64,000 nt of DNA from Chloroflexota bacterium (lineage in GTDB: Bacteria > Chloroflexota > UBA6077 > JACCZL01): NCBI GenBank assembly GCA_020845495.1, contig JADLFM010000145.1, positions 1 to 64,000 of the forward strand, read 5' to 3'. Below the pieces are notes generated by a model. It saw only the letters and a program-made list of their open reading frames with translations, did no database searches and was not told the DNA's origin. Positions 8,335 through 15,702 of the stretch are shown here, one piece after another. A program made the translations under genes and the position numbers. The first letter of the stretch is position 1. Every line of letters begins with the position of its first letter.

Positions 8335-9279
8335 ATGTCATTCGAGTGGCCGTTCCTGCTCTATGGGCTGGCGTTCGTCCCCATCATGGCGGCGCTGTAC
8401 GTCCTCGCCCAGCGGCGCCGACGGGCCTACGCCGTGCGCTTCACCAACCTGCCGCTCCTGCGCGAGGTCGCGCCGCGCCGGGCCGGGTACCGTCGCCACC
8501 TCCCGCCCCTCTTCTTCCTGCTCGGCATGGCCGCGTTGCTGCTGAGCCTGGCCCGCCCGAGCGCCGTGATCGCCGTCCCGCGCGACCAGTCGTCCGTCAT
8601 GCTCGTGCTTGACGTCTCCGGCTCGATGTCGGCCGACGACGTGCAGCCGGACCGAATGACGGCCGCCCGGCAGGCGGCGCGAACGTTCGTCCAGGCGCTG
8701 CCGGAAGATACCCAGGTCGGTCTGGTCAGCTTCAGCAACGCGGCCAGCGTCCGGGCGCCGCTCGGCCGCGACCGCGAGGCGCTTCTGCGGGCGATCGACG
8801 CGTTGCGGCCGGACGGTGGCACCGCCATCGGCGAGGGCCTCGACCTGGCACTGGAGCAGTTTGCGCGGCTTCCGGCCGCGTCGGACGGGACCCGACCGCC
8901 GGGGCTGGTCGTGCTGCTCTCGGACGGCGAGAACTCGATCGGCCGGGAGCCGGCCGAAGTGGCCGCGCGTGCCGCCCAGGAGGGCATCCCCGTCCATACC
9001 ATCGGCCTCGGTCAGCGTGGCGCGGCGCCGGTCATCGGGCGGAACCAGACCGTCCGCCTGGACGAGACGACACTGCGGGCCGTCGCTGACGCGACCGGCG
9101 GCAGCTACTTCTACGCGGCAGAGGCCGGCCAGCTCGAGCGGATCTACGCCGATCTCGGCTCGCAGGTGAGCTGGGTTCAGGAGCGGACTGAGGTCACCGC
9201 TCTGGTAGGCGCCCTCGGGACGCTGCTGATGATGTTCGGCGGGCTGTTCGGGCTGCGCTGGTTCGCCCAGTTTCCATAG
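8335..9279 (+). CDS. BatA-like VWA-domain membrane protein
   Basis: 314 residues. The N-terminus has the BatA-type pair of hydrophobic segments (about 5-25 and 58-82) separated by a basic loop with RFTNLPLLREV. The VWA domain then begins with a complete MIDAS DVSGSMS (93-99), a Thr contributed by DGGTAIGEGL, and SDGENSIG. A third membrane segment lies at the C-terminus (about 288-308). The VWA domain is probably outside the membrane. With the MoxR ATPase and DUF58 protein it forms the usual three-gene set, proposed in several bacteria to aid assembly of exported or stress-related complexes. A strong hairpin follows at 9388-9417, marking the end of the operon. Confidence 0.88.
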   Translation: MSFEWPFLLYGLAFVPIMAALYVLAQRRRRAYAVRFTNLPLLREVAPRRAGYRRHLPPLFFLLGMAALLLSLARPSAVIAVPRDQSSVMLVLDVSGSMSADDVQPDRMTAARQAARTFVQALPEDTQVGLVSFSNAASVRAPLGRDREALLRAIDALRPDGGTAIGEGLDLALEQFARLPAASDGTRPPGLVVLLSDGENSIGREPAEVAARAAQEGIPVHTIGLGQRGAAPVIGRNQTVRLDETTLRAVADATGGSYFYAAEAGQLERIYADLGSQVSWVQERTEVTALVGALGTLLMMFGGLFGLRWFAQFP

Positions 9280-9387
9280 GCTCCGCCCGATGCACCTGGA
9301 CCCGCTTCCAGGGGCGCCGGGCGGTTGCCACCACGTCTCTCATCGGACTCACGTACGACAGGGACAGGCGAGTGCGGAGCGGAAATC

Positions 9388-9417
9388 GAGCGGGACGGCG
9401 GCCAGCCCGTCCCGTTC
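9388..9417 (+). terminator. intrinsic terminator-like hairpin after the MoxR-DUF58-VWA operon
   Basis: CGGGACGG (9391-9398) pairs with CCGTCCCG (9407-9414) around an 8-base loop. Three more pairs (one G-U) extend it to 9388-9417. It is followed by TGCTTTAG, which has a weak T-rich character. It lies about 110 bases after the VWA stop and 84 bases before the next gene. Confidence 0.6.
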
Positions 9418-9500
9418 TGCTTTAGCTGCCTCATGACCGCCGCCTCAGCCCATCCCGACCTTCGCCATCTACCCGCCCGGTAGGCAGGAACACCTTCTGT

Positions 9501-10568
9501 ATGGCCCGTGACATGCACGTCGCAACTTCTTGTTCCACCGTTCTCAGGCATCGAGCCGTCGCGCAGCGTCGTCGCTTCTGGCTGGCGCCGCTGGTCGCAC
9601 TCGCCGTGGTCGGGGCCGCCTGCTCAGCGCCCGCGCCGGATGCGCCACCGCCGGAGCTCCTCGCCATGTCGGCGCCCGATCCGTTCGAGGCCGCAGGCTC
9701 CGAGCCGGCCGCCGGCGCCGGACCATCCGACACCACGCCGCACGGACTCGACGCTCCGACCCCAGACTTGCCCTCGCTGGCAACCCATGAGCAGCCGTCC
9801 GAGCCGCCGATAACGCCCGCGCCCGCCATCCCGGCTCCGCCGCTGGTCGTGCCGCCCGTCGTCGTGCCGGCCGTGCCCGTGCCGCCGGCCCTGATCCAGG
9901 CGATCGAGGAGCCCTGCGTGCCGGGGTCAGGTCCGCGCCCCAGCAACTGGCGCGAACCGCTGCCGCCGACGCCGCGCCACAACCCTGACGGCCCGAAGCG
10001 GGTCGGGCTCCAGGCCGGCCACTGGCTGACCGAGCAGGTCCCGGCCGAGCTGCGCGGCCTCCAGCACGGCGCCATCGGCGGTGGCAAGATGGAGTGGGAG
10101 GTGAACCTGGACATCGGCCACCGTACGAAGGCGCTGCTCGAAGCGCAGGGCGTGGTCGTCGATATCCTGCCCACGACGGTGCCGATCCGCTACCGCGCCC
10201 ACCTGTTCGTGTCGATCCACGCCGACGGCGACACGACCTGCCGAACGAGCGGCTTCAAGATCGCCCACCCGGCGTTCAGCTCTCTGCCATCTGTGGACGA
10301 CCGGCTCGTCGAGTCGTTGTACGCGGCGTACGGGGCAGCCACCGGCCTGCGCCGCGACGACGAGCACATCACCTCACGCATGCGCTACTACTACGCCTTC
10401 AACTCGCGCCGGTTCTGTCACGCCGTCGCGCCCGGGGTGCCGCAGGCCATCGTTGAGACCGGCTTCCTGACCAACGCCGCGGATCGTCAGCTCCTGATCG
10501 CCAGGCCCGACGTCATCGCGAACGGGATTGCCGATGGCATCCTCCGCTTCCTGCGCGAGAACCCGTAG
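9501..10568 (+). CDS. lipoprotein N-acetylmuramoyl-L-alanine amidase (Amidase_3)
   Basis: 355 residues. A signal peptide ends in the lipobox VGAAC with lipidated Cys41. A Pro/Ala-rich linker of about 120 residues follows, and could let the enzyme reach the cell wall. The catalytic Amidase_3 domain (about 165-352) has the zinc ligands His174 (LQAGHW), Glu200 (MEWEVNLD) and His240 (SIHADGD), and catalytic Glu319 (ETGFLTN). The enzyme should cleave the amide bond between muramic acid and the stem peptide. The region between Glu200 and His240 is short compared with AmiC-type enzymes. The start at 9501 is an ATG without a strong ribosome binding site. It stands alone between a terminator and a degraded region. 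Confidence 0.88.
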   Translation: MARDMHVATSCSTVLRHRAVAQRRRFWLAPLVALAVVGAACSAPAPDAPPPELLAMSAPDPFEAAGSEPAAGAGPSDTTPHGLDAPTPDLPSLATHEQPSEPPITPAPAIPAPPLVVPPVVVPAVPVPPALIQAIEEPCVPGSGPRPSNWREPLPPTPRHNPDGPKRVGLQAGHWLTEQVPAELRGLQHGAIGGGKMEWEVNLDIGHRTKALLEAQGVVVDILPTTVPIRYRAHLFVSIHADGDTTCRTSGFKIAHPAFSSLPSVDDRLVESLYAAYGAATGLRRDDEHITSRMRYYYAFNSRRFCHAVAPGVPQAIVETGFLTNAADRQLLIARPDVIANGIADGILRFLRENP

Positions 10569-10742
10569 CCGCCGCATCGCGCCTGCCGCAAGCACTCGGT
10601 GAGCTCGGGCCGCGACTTGGTCCAGCAAGTCCTGGAGAATCCCTCCAGCATTCTAGAGGATCATTATACCCTGGGCCGCTGCGCGCGGGGGATACTCCGG
10701 GCATGTCGATCTCGGCAGTTCGCCGTGTTGCATGGAGGCATG

Positions 10743-10901
10743 GTGCAGAAGCGCCCGCTTGGAGCCAGCAATCCGGAAGTCTCGGCGATTGGACTCGGCT
10801 GCATGGGCATGAGCCAGAGCTACGGCCCGCCGCCTGGCGATCGGCAAGACAGGGTCGCCTTCATCAGGGCACCCGGTATCCCGAACATTTGGAACGAGTG
10901 A
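10743..10901 (+). pseudogene. 5' fragment of an aldo/keto reductase
   Basis: GTG 10743 (or ATG 10740) has GGAGG at 10734-10738. The first 36 residues (QKRPLGASNPEVSAIGLG, then CMGMSQSYGPPP) are the classical start of a YakC/Tas-type aldo/keto reductase. After GDRQ the similarity breaks off and the frame stops at 10899-10901. The expected barrel with the catalytic Asp/Tyr/Lys/His is missing. It is therefore a truncated remnant, not a small functional gene. A second truncated aldo/keto reductase lies at 12461. Confidence 0.7.
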
Positions 10902-11005
10902 CCAATCGCTGAGCGGAGATGGAACGACATCGGGGCGGGCGCCTACACGGGGCCACGCTCGAATACTGGAAGAAGTGAGGCTGCGCCGGGACGGGCTACA
11001 GGTCG

Positions 11006-11296
11006 GTGCTCGTCCCGACAGCGGTGCGGAGCCGCTGGATGTCGCGCATTTGCGGTGTGCCGCACGGCGTCGATCTCCCGATCATGCAGATGCTCTTCCG
11101 CACTGTCGGCGTGCGCAGGGGCGGCGTCCCGGCCCGCATCTACCTGCTCGAACTGCCCAACGACGTGCTAGCCGAGCACATCAACCCCAGGCGCGTCTTC
11201 GACTTCGAGATCGACCTCGACGGCATCGCCGAGGCGTACGCCGCCATGGATGAGCGCCGCGCGATCAAGTCGCTGGTGCGAGTAGGGAGGCCCTGA
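11006..11296 (+). pseudogene. C-terminal remnant of a zinc-dependent alcohol dehydrogenase
   Basis: The frame reads GVPHGVDLPIMQMLFRTVGV and, later, FDFEIDLDGIAEAYAAMDER then RAIKSLVRVG, ending at 11296. This is the end of an MDR-family zinc alcohol dehydrogenase. The N-terminal zinc-binding half and the Rossmann GxGxxG are missing, and the sequence before about 11040 is unrelated. The remnant ends three bases before the DUF2255 start and supplies that gene's ribosome binding site region. In intact relatives a full dehydrogenase probably preceded DUF2255. Confidence 0.65.
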
Positions 11297-11299
11297 CCG

Positions 11300-11668
11300 A
11301 TGGCAGAGTGGACGAGCGACGCGTTGACCACGATCGGCGGCGCCGAAGAGGTACGGGTCGCATCGCTCCAGCCGGATGGCTCGCTGCGCAAGCCGGTGAT
11401 CATCTGGCTGGTCCGCGCGGGCGACGACCTCTACGTCCGCTCCGTGAACGGGCGCGGTGCCGCCTGGTTCCGGGGCATCCAGAACCGCCACGAAGGGCGG
11501 ATCTGGGCGGGCGGAATCGAGCAGGACGTCCGGTTCGTCGAGACGGACGACCGGGCCGACGAGATCGACGCGTCGTACCGGGCCAAGTACCGGCGGTACC
11601 CGACCATCGTCCCGAGCATCGTGAAGCACGAGGCGCGCGCCGCGACACTCAGGCTCGTTCCGCGCTGA
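11300..11668 (+). CDS. DUF2255 family protein
   Basis: 122 residues. ATG 11300 is preceded by AGGGAGG at 11284-11290. It has the features of small split-barrel-like DUF2255 proteins: an N-terminal W..D.L..IG..EE..V, the central VIIWLVRAGDDLYVRSVNG, GAAWFRG and a C-terminal YRAKY.RYP..V. The fold resembles F420/FMN-binding split barrels, and such genes sit near NAD(P)H- or flavin-dependent oxidoreductases. Biochemical role unknown. Intact and probably translated, although the genes on both sides of the cassette are broken. The flavodoxin follows after 35 bases. Confidence 0.75.
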   Translation: MAEWTSDALTTIGGAEEVRVASLQPDGSLRKPVIIWLVRAGDDLYVRSVNGRGAAWFRGIQNRHEGRIWAGGIEQDVRFVETDDRADEIDASYRAKYRRYPTIVPSIVKHEARAATLRLVPR

Positions 11669-11703
11669 CCGAGCGCGAAGCTCGGGGATTGAAGGGAAAC
11701 GTC

Positions 11704-12438
11704 ATGCGGACACGAACGAACGGGGATGGCAAGCCGAGCGCGCTGGGGCGGCGCTCGTTTCTACGGCGTGCCCTGCTCGGCGCGGCGGGCATGGTCGTCG
11801 GCGCCCAGATCGGCGGCTGCGCCGCGTCGTCGCCGCGACTGGTGGGGGCCGGGACCGCGCAGGCAGCGAGCGCACCTGCTGCCACCGGGGGTGTCGCGTC
11901 TGCCGCGCCCGAGAGCTCCGTTCTGCTGGCCTATTTCTCGCGGGCCGGCGAGAACTACTATTACGGCGGACGCACCGACCTGACGGTGGGGAACACCGAG
12001 GTGCTGGCGGGCATGCTCAGACGCCTGATCGGGTGCGACGTCTACCGCATCGAGCCCGCCGATCCCTACCCCCACGACTACGAGGAGACCGTCGCGCAGA
12101 ACGGACGGGAACAGCGCGCCGACGCCCGCCCGGCCATCGCGAACCCGCTGGACTCGATCGGACGCTACGACACCGTGCTGCTGGGCAGCCCGATCTGGAA
12201 CGTCCGAGCGCCCATGATCGTGTCGACCTTCGTGGAGGGCTTCGACTTCGCCGGCAAGACCATCTTCCCGTTCACGACGCACGCGGGGAGCGGGCTGGGC
12301 ACGACGGTGCGCGACTACGCCCGATTGTGCCCCGGCGCGACCATCGGGGCGGGCCTCGCGGTGCGCGGCGAGGAAGTGGGAGCAGGCGGACCGGCGGCCG
12401 AAGCATGGCTGCGAAGCATCGGCCTGCTCCAGCGCTGA
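11704..12438 (+). CDS. Tat-exported flavodoxin-like protein
   Basis: 244 residues from ATG 11704 with GAAGGG about 8 bases upstream. The N-terminus has a twin-arginine signal (LGRRSFLRRALLG) and a Cys at GGCAASS that could serve as a lipobox. The flavodoxin domain (about 75-243) begins with the FMN-phosphate-type loop VLLAYFSRAGENYYYGG and carries GNTEVLAGML, then the conserved DTVLLGSPIWNV and IFPFTTHAGSGLGTT. This is the Flavodoxin_4 type (YSIRAG/YFSRxGEN). Most flavodoxins are cytosolic; Tat export fits a cofactor that is loaded before secretion. It is flanked by DUF2255 and by a truncated, also Tat-tagged, aldo/keto reductase. Electron donor and acceptor unknown. Confidence 0.82.
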   Translation: MRTRTNGDGKPSALGRRSFLRRALLGAAGMVVGAQIGGCAASSPRLVGAGTAQAASAPAATGGVASAAPESSVLLAYFSRAGENYYYGGRTDLTVGNTEVLAGMLRRLIGCDVYRIEPADPYPHDYEETVAQNGREQRADARPAIANPLDSIGRYDTVLLGSPIWNVRAPMIVSTFVEGFDFAGKTIFPFTTHAGSGLGTTVRDYARLCPGATIGAGLAVRGEEVGAGGPAAEAWLRSIGLLQR

Positions 12439-12460
12439 CGCAATCAGAGGACATGCAGAC

Positions 12461-13003
12461 ATGGCAGCAACACGCATGCATGGCGTCGGACGGCGCTCCT
12501 TCCTGCTCGCGGCGGGGAGCCTCGCCGCCGCGCCGATGCTAGGAGGCCCTGTCAGGCCGGCCCTCGCGCAGGCCCATGCTCGGACATCAGGGTCGAGTAG
12601 GCAGGCGGCGACCGAGGCGATGGGGCGCTGCAGGCTGGGCTCGCTGGAAGTTTCCAGCATCGGCATGGGCGTCCAGAACACCACCCGTAAGTATGAGACG
12701 ACGGTGCCGCACCGCCCGGAGATGATCGAGCTGATCCGCGCGGCGTTCGACCGTGGCGTCACCTTCTTCGACGCGGCGGAGGCGTACGGCCCGTTCGAGG
12801 TGGAACGCCTCCTCGGCGGGGCCATCGCCCCGTTCCGCAACGAGGTGGCGATCACCTCGAAGTTCGGCTGGAACATTGCTCCCGACACCGGGCAGCGGCT
12901 CCCGGGGCTCAACAGCAAGCCGGAGATCATCCAAGGCTGCGTCCGCGAAGTGGGCTACTATGTTCAGGAACCCGGGCCGGGGTCAGTAACTACAGTAACG
13001 TAA
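12461..13003 (+). pseudogene. truncated Tat-exported aldo/keto reductase
   Basis: 180 residues. A twin-arginine signal (GRRSFLLAAGSLAAAPM) is followed by the first half of an aldo/keto reductase: LGSLEVSSIGMGVQNTT, then the NADPH/catalytic region FDRGVTFFDAAEAYGPFE (catalytic Asp and Tyr) and AITSKFGWNI (Lys). After NSKPEII similarity ends and about 20 unrelated residues run to TAA at 13001-13003. The C-terminal barrel strands and the cofactor-clamping region are missing, so the protein should be inactive. The break lies just before the LtrA gene, which suggests a recombination junction at about 12940-13010. Confidence 0.75.
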
Positions 13004-13012
13004 GATACGCGC

Positions 13013-14206
13013 ATGTCCGATGCCGAACACGAGCTCCATCAGGGCGGCGAACACCGGGTCACTCCGCTCGAGCTCTTCTTCGACCTAGTGATGGTGTTTG
13101 CGTTCACTCAGGTCATGCGTCTCCTCGCGAACGACCCGACGTGGGGTGGACTCCTTCGCGGCATGCTCGTTCTCGCAGCCCTCTGGTTCGCGTGGAACGT
13201 CTATGCATGGCTGACGAGCGCGACGGATGTCGATGAGGGTGGCGTCCGGCTGACGATGCTCGCCGCCATGGGGGCGATGCTGATCGTCGCGCTGGCGGTG
13301 CCGGGTGCCTTCGGAAACGAGGCCCTTGTATTCGGCGTCGCCTATCTCGTCGTCCGTCTCCTCCACCTCGTGCTCTCCGCCATCGTCGGTCGTAATGATC
13401 CTGATCGCCGTGGCGCGCTCCTACGGTTCGTTCCGACGGCGATCTTCGGTGCATCGATGCTCGTGTTGGCCGGCTTTCTCGAGGGCAACGTGCGCATCGC
13501 GGTTTGGCTGGTCGCGCTAGCGATCGACTACCTCGGCCCAGTCGTGATCGGCATGGGGGCGGGGTGGCGGATCGCGGCCGAGCACTTCGCGGAGCGATTT
13601 GGGCTGATCATCCTAATCGCGCTCGGCGAGTCGATCATTGCCATTGGCGTCAGCGCCGCGCCGCAACTTGACACCGGGGTCCTCGTGGCGGTCGTGCTCG
13701 GAGTCGTTCTCGTTTCGGCGCTCTGGTGGCTCTACTTCGACGTCGCCGCGATCTTCGTGCGGAGGCGTCTCGTGGAGGCCAGCGGCGTCGAGCTGGCGCG
13801 GCTCGCGCGAGACTCTTACGGCTACCTGCACCTCCCGATGATCGCCGGCATCGTTCTCTTCGCTTTCGGACTCGAGACAACACTGCACCACCTCGGTGAG
13901 CCACTCGATGCTGTCCCCGCGGTAGCGTTATGTGGCGGCACCGCGCTGTACTTGCTCGGGCACGTAGCGTTCCTGTTCCGCACCACTCACTACGTCTTTC
14001 GACGGCGGACGATCGGGGCCGCCGTGTTGCTCGCGCTCATCCCAGCTGCGGTCGTGATCCCGGCGCTTTCGGTGCTCGCCCTTGTCACCGCCGCGTGCTC
14101 ACTGGTCGTCGCGTACGAGGCTGTCCGCTATCGTGCGGCTCGGGCCAGGGTCCGATCCCGAGCTCGGGCTCTGACTGCCACGCCGCCACCGCGCTGCGAG
14201 CAATGA
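13013..14206 (+). CDS. low temperature requirement protein A (LtrA) family membrane protein
   Basis: 397 residues. The N-terminal motif VTPLELFFDLVMVFAFTQ is diagnostic of LtrA proteins. About ten to eleven hydrophobic segments span the rest, with the conserved AEHFAERFGLIILIALGESI near residues 183-202. LtrA was named from a Listeria mutant with cold-sensitive growth; its molecular function is still unknown. The start at 13013 has only a weak upstream TAAG. The gene directly abuts a truncated aldo/keto reductase and is followed by an IS5-type scrap, so it may have arrived by transfer. The C-terminal 25 residues are Arg/Ala-rich and cytoplasmic. Confidence 0.88.
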   Translation: MSDAEHELHQGGEHRVTPLELFFDLVMVFAFTQVMRLLANDPTWGGLLRGMLVLAALWFAWNVYAWLTSATDVDEGGVRLTMLAAMGAMLIVALAVPGAFGNEALVFGVAYLVVRLLHLVLSAIVGRNDPDRRGALLRFVPTAIFGASMLVLAGFLEGNVRIAVWLVALAIDYLGPVVIGMGAGWRIAAEHFAERFGLIILIALGESIIAIGVSAAPQLDTGVLVAVVLGVVLVSALWWLYFDVAAIFVRRRLVEASGVELARLARDSYGYLHLPMIAGIVLFAFGLETTLHHLGEPLDAVPAVALCGGTALYLLGHVAFLFRTTHYVFRRRTIGAAVLLALIPAAVVIPALSVLALVTAACSLVVAYEAVRYRAARARVRSRARALTATPPPRCEQ

Positions 14207-14318
14207 GTTCTTGCCCGGGCGACACCGTGTCGTGTTGCCAGCGCGAACGAATCGCTGGTAGCTCGGCGCTCAGCGCATAGAGGCTGTTATGAACGTACGC
14301 CACGTGCGGGAGTGGGGC

Positions 14319-14503
14319 GGCTCGAGTGAGCACAAGGCAGACGAAGGCGACGAGGTGGAGGCCGGCCAGCACGTCGAGGCGCCGCTCGTTGTCTCGCACG
14401 AGGCGTCGGAAGCGGGACTTCCAGGCGAAGGACCCCTGACCACCCACCGGCGGGGCAGGAGGACGAAGCCGCGCTTGGCATCGGGGAGCTTGACCACGTG
14501 CCA
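14319..14503 (-). pseudogene. IS5-type transposase C-terminal remnant with frameshift
   Basis: On the minus strand one frame reads WHVVKLPDAKRGFVLLPRRW (14503 to about 14440). The next part, SFAWKSRFRRLVRDNERRLD then VLAGLHLVAFVCLVL, continues in another frame (14432-14319). Together they match the end of IS5-family DDE transposases (LPRRWVVERTFAWLGRFRRL... pattern), with the frame broken at about 14435. The catalytic D and D residues and the start are missing. No terminal inverted repeats were recognised. The flanking ORFs at 14085-14650 are shadows. It marks a past insertion next to LtrA. Confidence 0.65.
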
Positions 14504-14636
14504 TGCGCCATTACGAGGAAGGGCCCACCTGAGTGAGCCCAACGCGTCTGTGGAGCGCGCCGCTCGCGACCATCGCCGCCCTTCCAGCACCCCTCCGACC
14601 ACCCTGGCCCCGTCGCTCACTCAGATAGCTCCTATT

Positions 14637-15377
14637 TCAGCAGCCTGCTAGCGCCTGGGACGTCTGGCGGCGAATTCGCTCCACTTCGTTCTCGAATGCG
14701 CGACACAACCGGTCGGCATCTCGTGACCGTAGTGCTTCGATCATCGCCTGATGGGTTTGCTGACTGCGATCGCGGCCGTGGGCAGCGGCCGCAAACCTCG
14801 CCCGAATTCGAGCGGCGGTCATCACCCGCCCAACCCGCCGGCTGCGATCCAGGACGAAACGATAGGTTGCGCTCAGCGCCTCGCTGCGTGCCACACCTAT
14901 CAGTTGTTCGTGGAATTCGCGCGTCCGGGTCGAATATGTTGCATAACTTGCCTGCGTCGTCCGGGCCGTCGTGGTGTCGAGGGCGATCGCTTCCATATCT
15001 GTTTCGATCTCCTCAAGCGCGGTGACGTCGCCATCCGTAGCTCGCTCCACACAGAGCGGCGCGGCGTATCGCTCCACGAGGAGCCGTAGATTCAGGGTTT
15101 CGAGAAAATCCTCGGTGTCAAACCGTGTAACGAACGTACCCTGCCTTGGCAACACGACGACGTAGCCTTCGAGAGCCAATCGCTGAAGCGCTGTCGCGAC
15201 GGGGTAGCGGCTAACACCAAGCTTAGCCGCAAGCGTGCCGACCGAGAGGCGTGTATCGGCTGGCAGATCGCCGCGCAGGATGCTCTCACGGAGGGATTCG
15301 TACACGCGGTCCTGGATGAGCGTCGCATCAATCCTTGGCAGGCTCAAGTCCTCGAGCCGTGTGGGTGCAGGAGGCAA
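14637..15377 (-). CDS. GntR-family transcriptional regulator, FCD type
   Basis: 246 residues. The start is TTG at 15377, with AAGGA seven bases upstream on the minus strand. An N-terminal winged HTH of GntR type spans about 18-85 (IQDRVYESLRESILRGDLPA and LAAKLGVSRYPVATALQRL). An all-helical FCD effector domain follows (about 95-235); its typical metal-binding residues would be the Asp/His of REFHEQL and the His of QTHQAMIEAL. FCD regulators usually repress catabolic genes and release DNA on binding an organic acid or sugar acid. The divergent neighbour is the binding-protein gene at 15703, its likely target. TGACATGTTA-like dyad sequence in the intergenic region (15431-15440) is a possible but unproven operator. 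Confidence 0.88.
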   Translation of the reverse strand: MPPAPTRLEDLSLPRIDATLIQDRVYESLRESILRGDLPADTRLSVGTLAAKLGVSRYPVATALQRLALEGYVVVLPRQGTFVTRFDTEDFLETLNLRLLVERYAAPLCVERATDGDVTALEEIETDMEAIALDTTTARTTQASYATYSTRTREFHEQLIGVARSEALSATYRFVLDRSRRVGRVMTAARIRARFAAAAHGRDRSQQTHQAMIEALRSRDADRLCRAFENEVERIRRQTSQALAGC

Positions 15378-15607
15378 CGTCTAGTCCTTCACTCTCGCCA
15401 GATCGTCGGCTGGATCACCATACACGTCCTGACATGTTACACGCTCGGTGCTCGGCACGGACGAAATCATGACGCATCGTCATCGGCGCGACGATGCTTC
15501 TGGGCGCGTGGCAGGCACGGCCACGTCATCGGGGTCGTCCACCACGGAATGTGGCTCTGCCACGAGTGGCCCCGACGTACGTCCATGTCGCCATGGCGTG
15601 CGAACTG

Positions 15608-15636
15608 TTGACAGCCTCCTCAAGCCCGGTTAGAGT
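15608..15636 (+). promoter_or_regulatory. sigma-70-type promoter of the first binding-protein gene
   Basis: TTGACA at 15608-15613 and TAGAGT at 15631-15636 are separated by 17 bases. This is the best promoter match on the plus strand of the window. Transcription would begin near 15643, about 60 bases before the binding-protein start. Bases 15378-15607 hold no gene. They separate the divergent GntR regulator and are where its operator would be expected. Confidence 0.65.
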
Positions 15637-15702
15637 AGGGCGCCAGTCGGTTCGTTTTGACGCCCGCGATGGCCGCAGGCTCGCCACGTAAGGAGGATGC
15701 TT

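Noticed and set aside
10663..10668. Perfect TATAAT on the minus strand
   Set aside because: No -35 element at the right distance, and no minus-strand gene downstream except the opposite-strand amidase.
14085..14651. Several overlapping ORFs considered as small hypothetical genes
   Set aside because: The only family-like sequence here is the frameshifted IS5-type transposase tail; the rest are shadows.
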